Part shown: piece by piece, positions 8,317-16,334 of the stretch
Numbering within the stretch: position 1 is the first letter of the stretch
Layout: the number at the start of each line of letters is the position of its first letter
Source: CAZWBR01 sp964404205
GTDB lineage: Bacteria; Bacteroidota; Bacteroidia; Bacteroidales; Prolixibacteraceae
Direction of reading: 5' to 3'
Assembly (NCBI GenBank): GCA_964404205.1
Contig: CAYOJD010000069.1
Location: forward strand, 1 to 17,986
DNA length: 17,986 bases
The notes under the pieces: model-generated
The model's database searches: none
Told to the model about the DNA's origin: nothing
What the model saw: the letters and a program-made list of their open reading frames with translations, nothing else
Translations under genes and position numbers: made by a program

Positions 8317-8385
8317 CAAAGATAGGATAAAAAGGAGAGATAGATATTGGGCGGCATCAAAGTTAATCGGCCAATTACAACCAAA
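8317..8385 (-). promoter_or_regulatory. Two candidate -7 elements upstream of the DUF6452/DUF6048 pair
   Basis: On the minus strand TATCTTTG (8324 to 8317) and TAACTTTG (8365 to 8358) both match TAnnTTTG exactly. The upstream one has a TTTG (8385 to 8382) 16 bases before it, serving as a -33 element; the downstream one has no good -33 match but would give a short leader of about 25 bases to the ATG at 8286. These lie in the 211-base divergent gap shared with the metallophosphoesterase gene. Consensus match only. Confidence 0.35.
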
Positions 8386-8497
8386 CCATTTCTTCAGGTA
8401 AAAAAAAAGGCTTTCATAACCTTTTAAGGTGATAATCCGTTAAATGGTGACATACATTGATTTGAATAAATCATAGCTTTACAAAAAAATATTTTTT

Positions 8498-9631
8498 ATG
8501 CGCAGCATTGGCTTTATCATCTTTTTCAGCATCGTGATGCTTATCTACGGCTCGGTGAATTATTATCTCTACATCCGTGGGTTACAACTCTTTTCATTAA
8601 ACCAGTCACTTAAACGCTGGTATATCGTTATCTTCTGGACAGTAGTGGCATCGTTCATTGCCGGCTCTATTCTCGAACGGAGCTACTCCTCCGCTTTTTC
8701 CGAATGGGTATACCGCGTGGGTTCCTTCTGGCTCGCCTTTATGCTCTATTTATTGATGGCGGCCCTGGTTGTCGATCTGATTCGTGTGGCCAACTATTTT
8801 TTTCACTTTCTGCCCCTCTTTACTCCACAAATTAAATTCAAAACCGGACTGGCCATTTTGGCACTCATTTCAGTAATTATTGTTGCCGGACATATCAATG
8901 CCCTCACCATCAATATTAAACAGATACCACTTACCATTCGAAAATCGGGCAGCGACGGTAAACCCATAAAAATACTGATGGCGAGTGACATTCATCTCGG
9001 TGCGCTGATTGGAGAGCGGCGCGAAGAGAAACTACTTAAGATTGTACGCGAACAAAAGCCCGATTTAGTACTGCTCTGCGGCGACCTCGTCGACGGGGAG
9101 ATTGCACCGGTTTTACGCAAGAACCTTGGACGGCACATTCAGGGAATTGACGCACCGCTTGGTGTCTGGGCCATTCCCGGAAACCACGAATATATTGGCG
9201 GATTCAACAAAACAATTCCCTACTTGAAAAGTATCAATATCCGTATTCTGCAGGACGAAGTGGTTACTTTACCCAATGGGATTCAACTGGTAGGGCGCGA
9301 CGACCGTTCAGGCACCCCTAAACCGCTCGAACAACTATTGGCCACCACCGATTCCACAAAGCCCATTATTGTGATGAACCACCAGCCATTCCGGCTCGAC
9401 GAGGTAACCGGCCAACATGTCGACCTGCATCTGTCCGGCCATACCCACAACGGACAACTCTGGCCATTCAATTATGTGACCAAAGCCATGTTCGAACTTA
9501 GCTGGGGTTTAAAGGAAAAAGCCGGGACCACATTCTACGTTTCTTCGGGCTATGGAACCTGGGGACCTCCTGTTCGTACCGGAAATCGCCCTGAAGTAGT
9601 TATTTTCAATGTAAAATTCGAAAACAAATGA
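8498..9631 (+). CDS. Membrane-anchored calcineurin-like metallophosphoesterase (YaeI/YkuE-like)
   Basis: Predicted metal-dependent phosphohydrolase on the membrane; relatives act on phospholipid or lipid A precursors or on cyclic nucleotides, and the substrate here is unknown. It has 377 residues. Four TM helices come first (about 2-24, 40-60, 73-98 and 113-132). The metallophosphoesterase domain follows at about 156-374 with all the signature motifs: DIHLG (D164, H166), GDLVDG (D196), GNHEY (N229, H230), NHQP (H295) and SGHTHNGQ (H315, H317). The C-terminal YVSSGYGTWGPPVRTGNRPEV segment is typical of the YkuE-type branch. The ATG at 8498 follows an A/T-rich leader without a clear ribosome-binding site, as usual in this phylum. 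The gene stands alone between a divergent and a co-directional neighbour; no strong terminator follows it. Confidence 0.93.
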   Translation: MRSIGFIIFFSIVMLIYGSVNYYLYIRGLQLFSLNQSLKRWYIVIFWTVVASFIAGSILERSYSSAFSEWVYRVGSFWLAFMLYLLMAALVVDLIRVANYFFHFLPLFTPQIKFKTGLAILALISVIIVAGHINALTINIKQIPLTIRKSGSDGKPIKILMASDIHLGALIGERREEKLLKIVREQKPDLVLLCGDLVDGEIAPVLRKNLGRHIQGIDAPLGVWAIPGNHEYIGGFNKTIPYLKSINIRILQDEVVTLPNGIQLVGRDDRSGTPKPLEQLLATTDSTKPIIVMNHQPFRLDEVTGQHVDLHLSGHTHNGQLWPFNYVTKAMFELSWGLKEKAGTTFYVSSGYGTWGPPVRTGNRPEVVIFNVKFENK

Positions 9632-9729
9632 ATCCATAAAAAGAATACCGATAAAATAACTTTATCTCTACACGTTTAATGACCTCCTGTCTTTAAATTT
9701 TCATCATTAACAGGCTAATATAAGACGAT

Positions 9730-10548
9730 ATGAGTATATTTTTGAAGAAAATCCTGAATTATTTAAACCAATACAAACTGATATACATCGGGGTGATTAT
9801 TTGTAATATTGGCGCTTTCTCTTTTTACAAAATACTGAAAATCAGCAAAGATATCGGGTTCTGGTACGAATTGATGCTTGTCCTGTTTTTTCTGTTGTCC
9901 TTTCTTGTGCCCATTACGCTAAGTATTGTTTTCACCATCAGAAGCTTCTCCAACAAGTCAAAAATCAGGCTCCTGATAGATATTATTCATAATTATGCCG
10001 GTATCCTTTTTATTTTTTCGGCACTCTATTTTCAGTTAGCGGTGTTAAGCGACAGGATTGATGCCTACCGGAAAGACAGGATTTACAATGCCCAGTACAA
10101 AACGATAAAAGAGATAAACCCTGATTATGAGATGATAAAAGTAGCTGACAGAAGAGCTTTTAGAGGAATCGAACGAAAATTATGGTCATCATACGACTAT
10201 CCGTCACGCCAATTTGTCGAATCACAAAACGACAGCACCAACCATTGGTTTTTCCTGGGCCTCAATAACTTTCAGGACATAAACTCAGCCGATATCCAGC
10301 AGGTGATAGCGGTATCATCGATACACGGACATCAAAACAACTATCTGAAAGCCAATATTCCCGAAGTTTATATCGACTGCCTCTACTTTTCAATTATCTG
10401 TATGGCGACAGTAGGCTTTGGCGACATCTCGCCCGCCCTTTGGTACGCTAAAATCTTTGTTTCGATGGAAGTAATTATTGGCCTGTCAATTTTTGTTTTT
10501 GCAATCGGAATGCTTTTCAGCGACTTTCACGAAACCAAAGAGCGATAG
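9730..10548 (+). CDS. Potassium-channel-like membrane protein with a long linker before the pore
   Basis: Predicted inner-membrane cation channel subunit of 272 residues. Hydrophobic segments lie at about 17-36, 47-70, 86-107 and 238-265. A K+-type selectivity filter TVGFGD (227-232) is preceded by a short pore helix (YIDCLYFSIICMA) and followed by the inner helix, as in the two-TM ion-channel (Ion_trans_2) family. The basic loop RSFSNKSKIR between segments 2 and 3 suggests a cytoplasmic side, which puts the unusual linker of about 100 residues (108-211) between segment 3 and the pore outside the cytoplasm. The protein stops soon after the last helix, so there is no RCK ligand-binding domain. 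The gene is much more A/T-rich than its neighbours (18 G/C in the 60 bases 9781-9840; 35 of 60 at 14041-14100), which hints at transfer. Its stop is 5 bases from the end of the convergent dipeptidase gene. Confidence 0.82.
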   Translation: MSIFLKKILNYLNQYKLIYIGVIICNIGAFSFYKILKISKDIGFWYELMLVLFFLLSFLVPITLSIVFTIRSFSNKSKIRLLIDIIHNYAGILFIFSALYFQLAVLSDRIDAYRKDRIYNAQYKTIKEINPDYEMIKVADRRAFRGIERKLWSSYDYPSRQFVESQNDSTNHWFFLGLNNFQDINSADIQQVIAVSSIHGHQNNYLKANIPEVYIDCLYFSIICMATVGFGDISPALWYAKIFVSMEVIIGLSIFVFAIGMLFSDFHETKER

Positions 10549-10553
10549 CCAAC

Positions 10554-11786
10554 TTAGTTCCAAATTGCTTTTTGACCGGCTTCGCGAAAAACACGCATAA
10601 AGTTTCCACCCCATATTTTGCGAATATCCTCTTCGGAATAGCCACGACGGACCAGTTCGAGGGTGATATTGCCCATTTGGCTCACATCGAAACAATCGGC
10701 CAAGGCACCGCCGCCGTCAAAATCGGTACCAATGCCAACATAATCGATTCCTATCAATTTCACCATATGATCGATATGGTCGACTGCATCTTTTACGGTG
10801 GCCAATTTATTTGGGAATTGCTTTGAAACAGACCGGTACGCTTTATAAGCCTCTTTCTCCTGCTCCGGTGTCAGTCCTTCGAAGTTGTTGAATCGGGCCC
10901 GAACAACCGCCATTGCCGAGTCGCGTTTGGGATTGGGATCGGGCTTTTTCACATAATCAGAGAGAATACACATTTGAACGACCCCACCGTTTTTGGCCAA
11001 CGCCTTCAACTGTTCGTCGGTCAGGTTACGCGGATTGTCGCAAATGGCACGCGAGCAGGAGTGGCTGGCAATTACCGGTGCATTGGTAATTTCGAGCACA
11101 TCGAAAAACGATTCGTCGGAAATATGCGACACATCGACCATCATTCCCAGGCGGTTCATCTCTTTCACCACTTCGGCACCAAAAGGCGACAACCCGTGGT
11201 ATTCGGCTCCTTTCTTGTCGTTCGACGAATCGCAAATATCGTTATTGGCTGTGTGGCACAAGGTAATATAACGTGCGCCCAGGTCGTAAAACTTCTTTAC
11301 CATTGTGAGATCATGTCCGATGGGATAACCATTCTCCACGCCAATATAGATAGCACGTTTCCCCTCTTTCTCCAAACGATAGCCATCTTCGGGCGTAGTC
11401 GCCACCTCGGCCAGTTCCGGCGCAGCCAAAACACTTTTGTAAATGTCGTCGAAAATGCGGAGCGATGTCTCTTTGGCTTTGGCATGTCCCTCGTCGGTTC
11501 GTGCTCCCTGGCCGATAAAAACGGCAAAGAACTGGGCATCCAGGCCACCCTCTTTCATCCGGGGCAAATCGACCTTGGTCCCACTCTCTTTCGCATCGTG
11601 GTGCAGCGAAAGATTAAACCCTTCGCGCGACAAGCCCAGGGGCGTATCGCAATGGGTATCGATTGTAAATACCGATTCGTGAATCTGGGCCGCTTTGGCG
11701 GCAAACGATACCTCTTTGGGCCTGGACTTGCCATCAGCCGACAGGGCTACAATCGAGAGAACAGAGAGAATAACAATATTTTTCAT
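10554..11786 (-). CDS. Membrane dipeptidase, peptidase family M19 (renal dipeptidase-like)
   Basis: Zinc hydrolase that cleaves dipeptides, often with D-amino-acid tolerance. It has 410 residues with an N-terminal signal (MKNIVILSVLSIVALSADGK), so it is probably periplasmic; no lipobox cysteine is seen. The full M19 metal set is present: DTHCDTP (H45, D47), the bridging glutamate in YIGVENG (E151), VDVSH (H221), and SHSCSRAICDNPRNLTD (H242 with the arginine motif). GIGTDFDGGG near residue 353 gives the distal aspartate. Length fits the family. It starts 20 bases after the ribE stop on the same strand, so it is likely co-transcribed with riboflavin synthase, though no functional link is evident. 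The 3' end meets the convergent channel gene with only 5 bases between stops. Confidence 0.96.
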   Translation of the reverse strand: MKNIVILSVLSIVALSADGKSRPKEVSFAAKAAQIHESVFTIDTHCDTPLGLSREGFNLSLHHDAKESGTKVDLPRMKEGGLDAQFFAVFIGQGARTDEGHAKAKETSLRIFDDIYKSVLAAPELAEVATTPEDGYRLEKEGKRAIYIGVENGYPIGHDLTMVKKFYDLGARYITLCHTANNDICDSSNDKKGAEYHGLSPFGAEVVKEMNRLGMMVDVSHISDESFFDVLEITNAPVIASHSCSRAICDNPRNLTDEQLKALAKNGGVVQMCILSDYVKKPDPNPKRDSAMAVVRARFNNFEGLTPEQEKEAYKAYRSVSKQFPNKLATVKDAVDHIDHMVKLIGIDYVGIGTDFDGGGALADCFDVSQMGNITLELVRRGYSEEDIRKIWGGNFMRVFREAGQKAIWN

Positions 11787-11806
11787 CGGGAAAGAATCGG
11801 GATAAA

Positions 11807-12409
11807 TTATTTGAAACTGGCTAACCGGCTCAGATATTTGCCAATAATGTCGAATTCGAGGTTTACCACTGTGCCGGGCTTAAAGGTGTGAAAATTGGTG
11901 TACTCGAAAGTGTAAGGAATAATGGCCACCTGAAAAGAATCGGCTTTCGAATTGACCACGGTGAGGCTGGTGCCGTTTACGGTAACCGAACCCTTTTCTA
12001 CCGTCATGTATCCTTCGAGTGCCTTTTCGCGGTTGAAATCATATCGAAAAGTAAAATACCAACTTCCATCGGCCTCTTCCACCTTTTCGCAAACAGCAGT
12101 CTGGTCAACGTGGCCCTGAACAATATGGCCATCGAGCCGCCCGTTCAGCATCATGCTTCTTTCGAGGTTTACCTTGTCGCCCGCCTTCAGCAAACCCAGA
12201 TTGGTTTTCAACAGCGTCTCCTTGATGGCTGTCACCGTGTAGTTTTGATCATCTTTGCGGACGACCGTCAGGCAAACACCATTGTGCGAAACACTCTGAT
12301 CGACCTTTAACTCACTGGTGAAAGGACAATTGATGGTCAAATGGACATTCTCCTGATCTTTTTCGATGGCCACCACAGTGCCCATTCCTTCTACAATTCC
12401 TGAAAACAT
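11807..12409 (-). CDS. ribE: Riboflavin synthase, alpha chain
   Basis: Catalyses the last step of riboflavin biosynthesis, dismutation of two 6,7-dimethyl-8-ribityllumazine molecules, in the cytoplasm as a trimer. It has 200 residues, the usual size, with the two tandem lumazine-binding barrels: the first from MFSGIVEGMGTVV with SHNGVCLTVV (41-50), the second from about 92 with LDGHIVQGHVDQ (92-103) and GSVTVNGTSLTVV (140-152). The C-terminal VNLEFDIIGKYLSRL helix is the trimer-forming segment. The ATG at 12409 begins exactly at the conserved MFSG. It lies upstream of the M19 dipeptidase gene. The other riboflavin genes are not in the window. No FMN riboswitch fold could be recognised in the 185-base divergent gap upstream. 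Called ribE in many annotations and ribC in E. coli. Confidence 0.97.
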   Translation of the reverse strand: MFSGIVEGMGTVVAIEKDQENVHLTINCPFTSELKVDQSVSHNGVCLTVVRKDDQNYTVTAIKETLLKTNLGLLKAGDKVNLERSMMLNGRLDGHIVQGHVDQTAVCEKVEEADGSWYFTFRYDFNREKALEGYMTVEKGSVTVNGTSLTVVNSKADSFQVAIIPYTFEYTNFHTFKPGTVVNLEFDIIGKYLSRLASFK

Positions 12410-12567
12410 GCTGACTAACGATTTTAGTTTTGGCGAAGATACCGAATTTCAAAACCGATTGACGGCCTCTTCCGTAAAAAAGCAAACCAAAATAACCATT
12501 CAATAACATTTCGCGATGACAGGATGTAATCTTTTGGCCTTTAGATGCGACATATAGTCAATTCTTT

Positions 12568-12575
12568 TAATTTTG
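12568..12575 (+). promoter_or_regulatory. Candidate -7 element for the dCMP deaminase-protease pair
   Basis: TAATTTTG matches the Bacteroidota -7 consensus TAnnTTTG exactly and lies 19 bases before the ATG at 12595, giving a leader of about a dozen bases. No TTTG is found at the expected -33 distance; the nearest, at 12533-12536, is too far. Consensus match only. Confidence 0.35.
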
Positions 12576-12594
12576 GCTTTTCTAAATTGAGCAA

Positions 12595-13026
12595 ATGAAC
12601 CATTCGAATCAGGAAAAACAACGAAAACTCGACGAGCGCTATTTGCGCATGGCTTTGGTTTGGGCCGAAAACTCCTACTGCAAACGGCGTCAGGTAGGTG
12701 CTTTGCTGGTCAAAAACAAGATGATCATTTCCGATGGGTACAATGGTACACCCTCGGGATTTGAAAACGATTGTGAAGACGAAAACTTCAAGACAAAACC
12801 CTATGTGCTTCATGCCGAAGCCAATGCCATTACAAAAGTTGCCAAATCGAACAACAGCAGCGACGGGGCAACACTTTATGTCACCTCATCGCCCTGCCTC
12901 GAATGCTCGAAACTAATTGTTCAGGCCGGTATTGCACGGGTGGTTTTTTCGGAACCCTACCATCTGAACGACGGGATTGAACTGCTCAGCCGTGCAGGTA
13001 TTGATGTGGTTCAGGTCCAGCTTTAA
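12595..13026 (+). CDS. dCMP/cytidine deaminase family protein
   Basis: Zinc-dependent deaminase that probably converts dCMP to dUMP for thymidylate synthesis, in the cytoplasm. It has 143 residues. The catalytic motifs are intact: HAEANAI (H73 ligand, E75 proton shuttle) and PCLEC (C101, C104 ligands). The segment GYNGTPSGFENDCED (48-62) before the active site is the substrate-binding signature of dCMP deaminases and separates them from plain cytidine deaminases. Length is normal for the bacterial form. The gene is followed by an S41 protease gene after 37 bases on the same strand; this pair is commonly adjacent in Bacteroidales as I recall, so co-transcription is likely. It faces divergently from ribE. 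Confidence 0.94.
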   Translation: MNHSNQEKQRKLDERYLRMALVWAENSYCKRRQVGALLVKNKMIISDGYNGTPSGFENDCEDENFKTKPYVLHAEANAITKVAKSNNSSDGATLYVTSSPCLECSKLIVQAGIARVVFSEPYHLNDGIELLSRAGIDVVQVQL

Positions 13027-13063
13027 CAATGGGCCATTTAATTTCACGTTACAACTCTCGATC

Positions 13064-14686
13064 ATGGAAAAAAGAAATAGAATAATTATCTGGATGCCTG
13101 TTTTTCTGGCATTGGCACTGATCATCGGCATTTGGTTCGGCAGCAAATTGCAAAGCCGTAAGTCAGCATCGCTCCCGATACTGATGAACAACGGCAACAA
13201 ACTAAGCCTGATTATGAGCCTAATAGAAAACAATTATGTCGATACAGTCGATTCGAAACAGTTGATTGAAGATGCGATTCCCGAAGTGCTCACACAGCTC
13301 GACCCACATACGGTTTACATTCCGGCCAGCGACATGCAGGAAGTGAACGAAGAGATGGAGGGCAATTTTGGCGGAATCGGCGTACAGTTCTCCATCCAGA
13401 ACGATACCGTGATGGTGGTCGATGTTATCTCAGGCGGCCCGTCTCAAAAGCTGGGCATCCTTGCCGGCGACCGCATCGTAATGGTCAACGATACGCTGAT
13501 AGCCGGTGTAGGCATCAAAAACGATGCGGTGATGGGCAAACTACGCGGCCCCAAAGGGACAAAAGTCAATGTCAGCATTGCCCGAAAAGGCTTTCCCGAA
13601 TTGTTGCCTTTCGAAATTACGCGCGGCGAAATCCCAATTTACAGTGTCGATGTTTCGTATATGATTGACTCAAAAACAGGGTTTGTCAAAGTGGGCCGTT
13701 TTGCCGAAAAAACTTACGAAGAGTTTATCGAAGCAATGGACAAACTTTCACAGTCGGGTGCCGGGCAGGTGATAATAGACCTTCGCAGCAATCCGGGCGG
13801 ATACCTGGGTGCCGTTATCAAAATGGTGAGCGAATTTTTGGACAAAGACGAAATGGTGGTTTATACGCAGGGACGGACACAGCCCAAACGTGAATACCGC
13901 ACCTCCTTGCAAGGAAAATACTTCGGAAAAAAAGTAATTGTACTGGTCGACGACTTTTCTGCCTCCGCCAGCGAAATCTTTGCCGGGGCCATTCAGGACA
14001 ACGACCGCGGAACCATTATTGGCCGCCGTACTTTTGGCAAAGGGCTGGTTCAGGAGCAGATTCCTTTTTACGACGGTTCGGCCATGCGCCTGACCGTAGC
14101 CCGCTACTACACTCCGGCCGGACGCTGCATTCAGAAACCTTACGATAAAGGCAACGACGATTATTACGAAGATATATCGCGCCGCATGGCCCATGGCGAA
14201 TTCGAACAGCGCGACAGCATTCACTATTCCGACACGCTGAAGTATTATACCCGCAAAAACCGTGTTGTTTATGGTGGAGGTGGCATCATGCCCGATATTT
14301 TTGTTTCTGCCGACACTGCCGGAATCTCAAGTTACTACACCAAAATCACTGCGGGAGGAACAGTTAACCAGTTTGCCCTCGACTATGCCGACAAACATCG
14401 TAACGAATTGGCCTCGCTGAAAACAGGGGCACAGTTTATCCAATATCTGAAAGCCAAAAACTGTTTCAGCGAATTTATCGCCTATGCTGCCGCGAAAGGC
14501 ATTCCCCGCGACGAAAACGGGCTGAAACAATCGGGAAAGATTCTCGAAACCCAAATGATGTCGTATATCGCCCGAAATATCATGGGCGAAGAGGGCTTTT
14601 ATTCCATTATCAGCACCATCGACAACACCCTGCAAGAGGCCATCAAAAGCTTATCGAACAGCCAGTTGCTGGTCGACTCGAAATAA
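13064..14686 (+). CDS. Carboxy-terminal processing protease, peptidase family S41A (CtpA-like)
   Basis: Membrane-anchored serine protease that trims or degrades periplasmic proteins from their C-termini. From the ATG at 13064 it has 540 residues. The frame runs upstream to a TTG at 12977 inside the deaminase gene, but the ATG gives a proper N-terminus: a basic start then a TM or signal anchor at about 8-25 (IIWMPVFLALALIIGIWFG). A PDZ domain lies at about 98-178 (GGIGVQFS, GGPSQKLGILAGDRIVMVND). The S41 core at about 205-365 has IIDLRSNPGGYLGAVI, catalytic S301 in DDFSASASEIFAGAI, D312, and K326/Q330 in FGKGLVQ; spacing of the Ser-Lys pair (25 residues) equals that of E. coli Tsp. About 175 residues follow the core. 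The gene is terminated by the strong hairpin at 14703. Confidence 0.96.
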   Translation: MEKRNRIIIWMPVFLALALIIGIWFGSKLQSRKSASLPILMNNGNKLSLIMSLIENNYVDTVDSKQLIEDAIPEVLTQLDPHTVYIPASDMQEVNEEMEGNFGGIGVQFSIQNDTVMVVDVISGGPSQKLGILAGDRIVMVNDTLIAGVGIKNDAVMGKLRGPKGTKVNVSIARKGFPELLPFEITRGEIPIYSVDVSYMIDSKTGFVKVGRFAEKTYEEFIEAMDKLSQSGAGQVIIDLRSNPGGYLGAVIKMVSEFLDKDEMVVYTQGRTQPKREYRTSLQGKYFGKKVIVLVDDFSASASEIFAGAIQDNDRGTIIGRRTFGKGLVQEQIPFYDGSAMRLTVARYYTPAGRCIQKPYDKGNDDYYEDISRRMAHGEFEQRDSIHYSDTLKYYTRKNRVVYGGGGIMPDIFVSADTAGISSYYTKITAGGTVNQFALDYADKHRNELASLKTGAQFIQYLKAKNCFSEFIAYAAAKGIPRDENGLKQSGKILETQMMSYIARNIMGEEGFYSIISTIDNTLQEAIKSLSNSQLLVDSK

Positions 14687-14702
14687 GATTTATACCTAAT
14701 GG

Positions 14703-14745
14703 CAGAAGCGTTGGCAAAATTACTTTGCCAACGCTTCTGTTTTTA
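14703..14745 (+). terminator. Rho-independent terminator after the S41 protease gene
   Basis: CAGAAGCGTTGGCAAA (14703-14718) and its exact complement (14724-14739) form a perfect 16-bp stem around the 5-base loop ATTAC, followed by a T-rich tract (TTTTTATT). It starts 16 bases after the protease stop and isolates that operon from the ECF module beginning at 14766. Confidence 0.93.
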
Positions 14746-14765
14746 TTCCTGAAAAGAGATGCTTT

Positions 14766-14796
14766 GCTGTAACTTTAGCAAAAGTTATCCGTCCTA
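14766..14796 (+). promoter_or_regulatory. Predicted ECF promoter of the sigma/anti-sigma operon (copy A)
   Basis: TGTAACTTT (14768-14776) and TCCGTCCTA (14788-14796) lie as -35 and -10 elements with 16 bases between AAC and CGTC, the spacing and AAC/CGTC core typical of ECF promoters. The same arrangement recurs at 16334-16364. Over the 31 bases 25 are identical, with nearly all differences confined to the spacer. Predicted transcription start is near 14803, some 18 bases before the sigma ATG. This implies autoregulation. Confidence 0.72.
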
Positions 14797-14820
14797 TTCG
14801 AAATTTCCGAGCCAAAAAAT

Positions 14821-15306
14821 ATGACCATTGCTGAGTATAACCAAGCTGTTGAACTGTATGCCGACGGGCTTTACCGCTTTGTCCTGCAGAGCCTTTCCGA
14901 CAAAGAAGGGTCACGCGATATTGTTCAGGAGAGCTTTGAAAAGCTTTGGGTCAGGCGAAAAGAGGTCGATGGGGCAAAATGCAAATCATACCTTTTCACC
15001 ACCGCCCATCACACCCTTATCGACAGGCTCAGAAAAGGCAAGCGTGAAACCATCACAGAAAGGGGCAGGCTGCCGGAACCAACTATCGAACAGGGATATT
15101 CCGATTTAAAGGAGATCCTGAACGAAGCAGTGGAGAAACTTCCGGAAATCCAGCGTTCGGTGGTGCTGCTGCGCGACTACGAAGGCTACTCGTATCAGGA
15201 AATCGGTGAGATTACCGGTCTGACCGAGTCGCAGGTGAAAGTGTACATCTATCGGGCCCGTCTGTTTTTGAAAGCCTATATCGGACAAATTGATTCGGTA
15301 ATTTAG
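14821..15306 (+). CDS. ECF-type RNA polymerase sigma factor (stand-alone module)
   Basis: Short alternative sigma factor of 161 residues, made of regions 2 and 4 only. Region 2 lies at about 7-74 (YADGLYRFVLQSLSDKEGSRDIVQESFEKLWVRR, then CKSYLFTTAHHTLIDRLRKGKR; I quote these as key segments of one domain). Region 4 lies at about 97-153 (AVEKLPEIQRSVVLLRDYEG, SYQEIGEITGLTESQVKVY, IYRARLFLK). Unlike the sigma factor at 6143-6829 it has no neighbouring fecR or susC gene. The next gene starts 2 bases after its stop and encodes a one-TM protein, the usual place for the cognate anti-sigma factor. It is preceded by a predicted ECF promoter whose twin precedes the barrel gene at 16398, so it probably activates both transcripts. 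Confidence 0.94.
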   Translation: MTIAEYNQAVELYADGLYRFVLQSLSDKEGSRDIVQESFEKLWVRRKEVDGAKCKSYLFTTAHHTLIDRLRKGKRETITERGRLPEPTIEQGYSDLKEILNEAVEKLPEIQRSVVLLRDYEGYSYQEIGEITGLTESQVKVYIYRARLFLKAYIGQIDSVI

Positions 15307-15308
15307 CC

Positions 15309-16334
15309 ATGAAAATAACAAGAGAAAATTACGAAACCTGGTTCCTCGACTATCTCGAAGGAAACCTCGCCCCCGGCGACAAGGAGGAATTGCTCTCTTT
15401 TCTGTCGCTGAACTCCGATCTGGCCGCCCAGCTCGATGGCGAAATACCCACTTTCCACCCCGACCTCACGATAACAATCGACAAAGGGCCTCTTCAAAAA
15501 AGTGCTTTCGACGATAAAAATATTTTCGATACCACAGCCATTGCACTGGCTGAAGGCGATCTTTCGCCCGATGAGAAAGTGACTTTCGAAAAGTGGATTG
15601 CCATGCATCCTGCAAAAAAAATTGAGGTTCAACTCTTTGCAGGCACAAAGCTGATTTCCGACCCCAATATTCGTTTTCAGTGGAAGGACAGTCTGAAAAA
15701 ACGTACAGCCATTGTGCCGTTATGGGCCAAAGTGGCTTCGGTAGCCGCTGTCGTTGCAATGGCCATTCTGCTTTACCACCCGGATCCAAGGCCGGTTGTT
15801 CCTGTTGAGTTTCCGCAACCCCCGACAGCCGAAATGGCTGAGGTGGTCGCCGTCGAACCAACAGCCCCTTCGGCCAAAGAGAGAGCCGACATACAACCAG
15901 CCCCATTAACCCAGGTTACCCTGCCGAAACATCGACTGCAGAGTGAACCCGATATTGCTGACCATAAACAATCAGCAATGATGGAAGAAAACCCTCGTGA
16001 AACAGAGATGGAGCTGGCCTCACTCCCATCCAAAACGGTCGTCTTCCAACTGGTGGACGAACTTCGTCAGACAGATATGGCTGAAACACCATCACAGCTA
16101 TTGGCCGAAAAAAGTGTTCCGGTTACCGAACTACTGGAACCACAGCTTGATGCCATTCGCAAAAGCAGCGACAACGAACTGCTCTCGACCGACCATCTGG
16201 CCTTGTCGGGACTCCAATTGCTGGCAAAAATTTCAGGCCCCCGCCTAACGGCCAAACAAAGCAACGAAGGCGAAGTGAAATCGGTGAGCTTCAGTTCGAA
16301 ATTACTGGCATTTTCTATCCCCGTAAACCGGTAG
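15309..16334 (+). CDS. Putative single-pass anti-sigma factor with duplicated N-terminal module
   Basis: 341 residues, not assigned to a named family with confidence. The cytoplasmic part holds two related segments, about 8-42 (FLDYLEGNLAPGDKEELLSF) and about 75-110 (TAIALAEGDLSPDEKVTFEK), each with the pattern L-x-EG-x-L-x-P-x-x-K/E found in N-termini of Bacteroidota anti-sigma factors. No HxxxCxxC zinc motif is present. One TM helix spans about 136-156 (VPLWAKVASVAAVVAMAILL). The periplasmic part (157-341) is Pro/Glu/Ala-rich at first (PVVPVEFPQPPTAEMAE) and shows no FecR domain. The gene begins 2 bases after the sigma stop, so the two are translationally linked; its own stop at 16332-16334 abuts the second ECF promoter. 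The anti-sigma role is inferred from position and topology. Confidence 0.78.
   Translation: MKITRENYETWFLDYLEGNLAPGDKEELLSFLSLNSDLAAQLDGEIPTFHPDLTITIDKGPLQKSAFDDKNIFDTTAIALAEGDLSPDEKVTFEKWIAMHPAKKIEVQLFAGTKLISDPNIRFQWKDSLKKRTAIVPLWAKVASVAAVVAMAILLYHPDPRPVVPVEFPQPPTAEMAEVVAVEPTAPSAKERADIQPAPLTQVTLPKHRLQSEPDIADHKQSAMMEENPRETEMELASLPSKTVVFQLVDELRQTDMAETPSQLLAEKSVPVTELLEPQLDAIRKSSDNELLSTDHLALSGLQLLAKISGPRLTAKQSNEGEVKSVSFSSKLLAFSIPVNR

Noticed and set aside
9650..9666. GATAAA-ATAAC-TTTATC dyad after the metallophosphoesterase gene as a terminator
   Set aside because: The stem has only 6 mostly A-T pairs and no T-run follows it, so it is too weak to call.
10974..11891. Long open frame (305 codons) on the plus strand opposite the M19 dipeptidase and ribE
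   Set aside because: It lies antisense to two genes with complete catalytic signatures. Its translation has no signal, domain or family pattern, and it looks like a shadow frame caused by codon bias.
12410..12594. Possible FMN riboswitch upstream of ribE
   Set aside because: None of the conserved FMN-aptamer segments could be recognised in this 185-base gap on the minus strand.
12977..13063. Upstream TTG start for the S41 protease, overlapping the dCMP deaminase gene
   Set aside because: It would add 29 residues before the membrane anchor and overlap the deaminase's C-terminus. The ATG at 13064 gives a normal basic-then-hydrophobic N-terminus.
13748..14224. Open frame of 158 codons on the minus strand within the S41 protease gene
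   Set aside because: It is antisense to the catalytic core of a well-supported protease and has no recognisable features.
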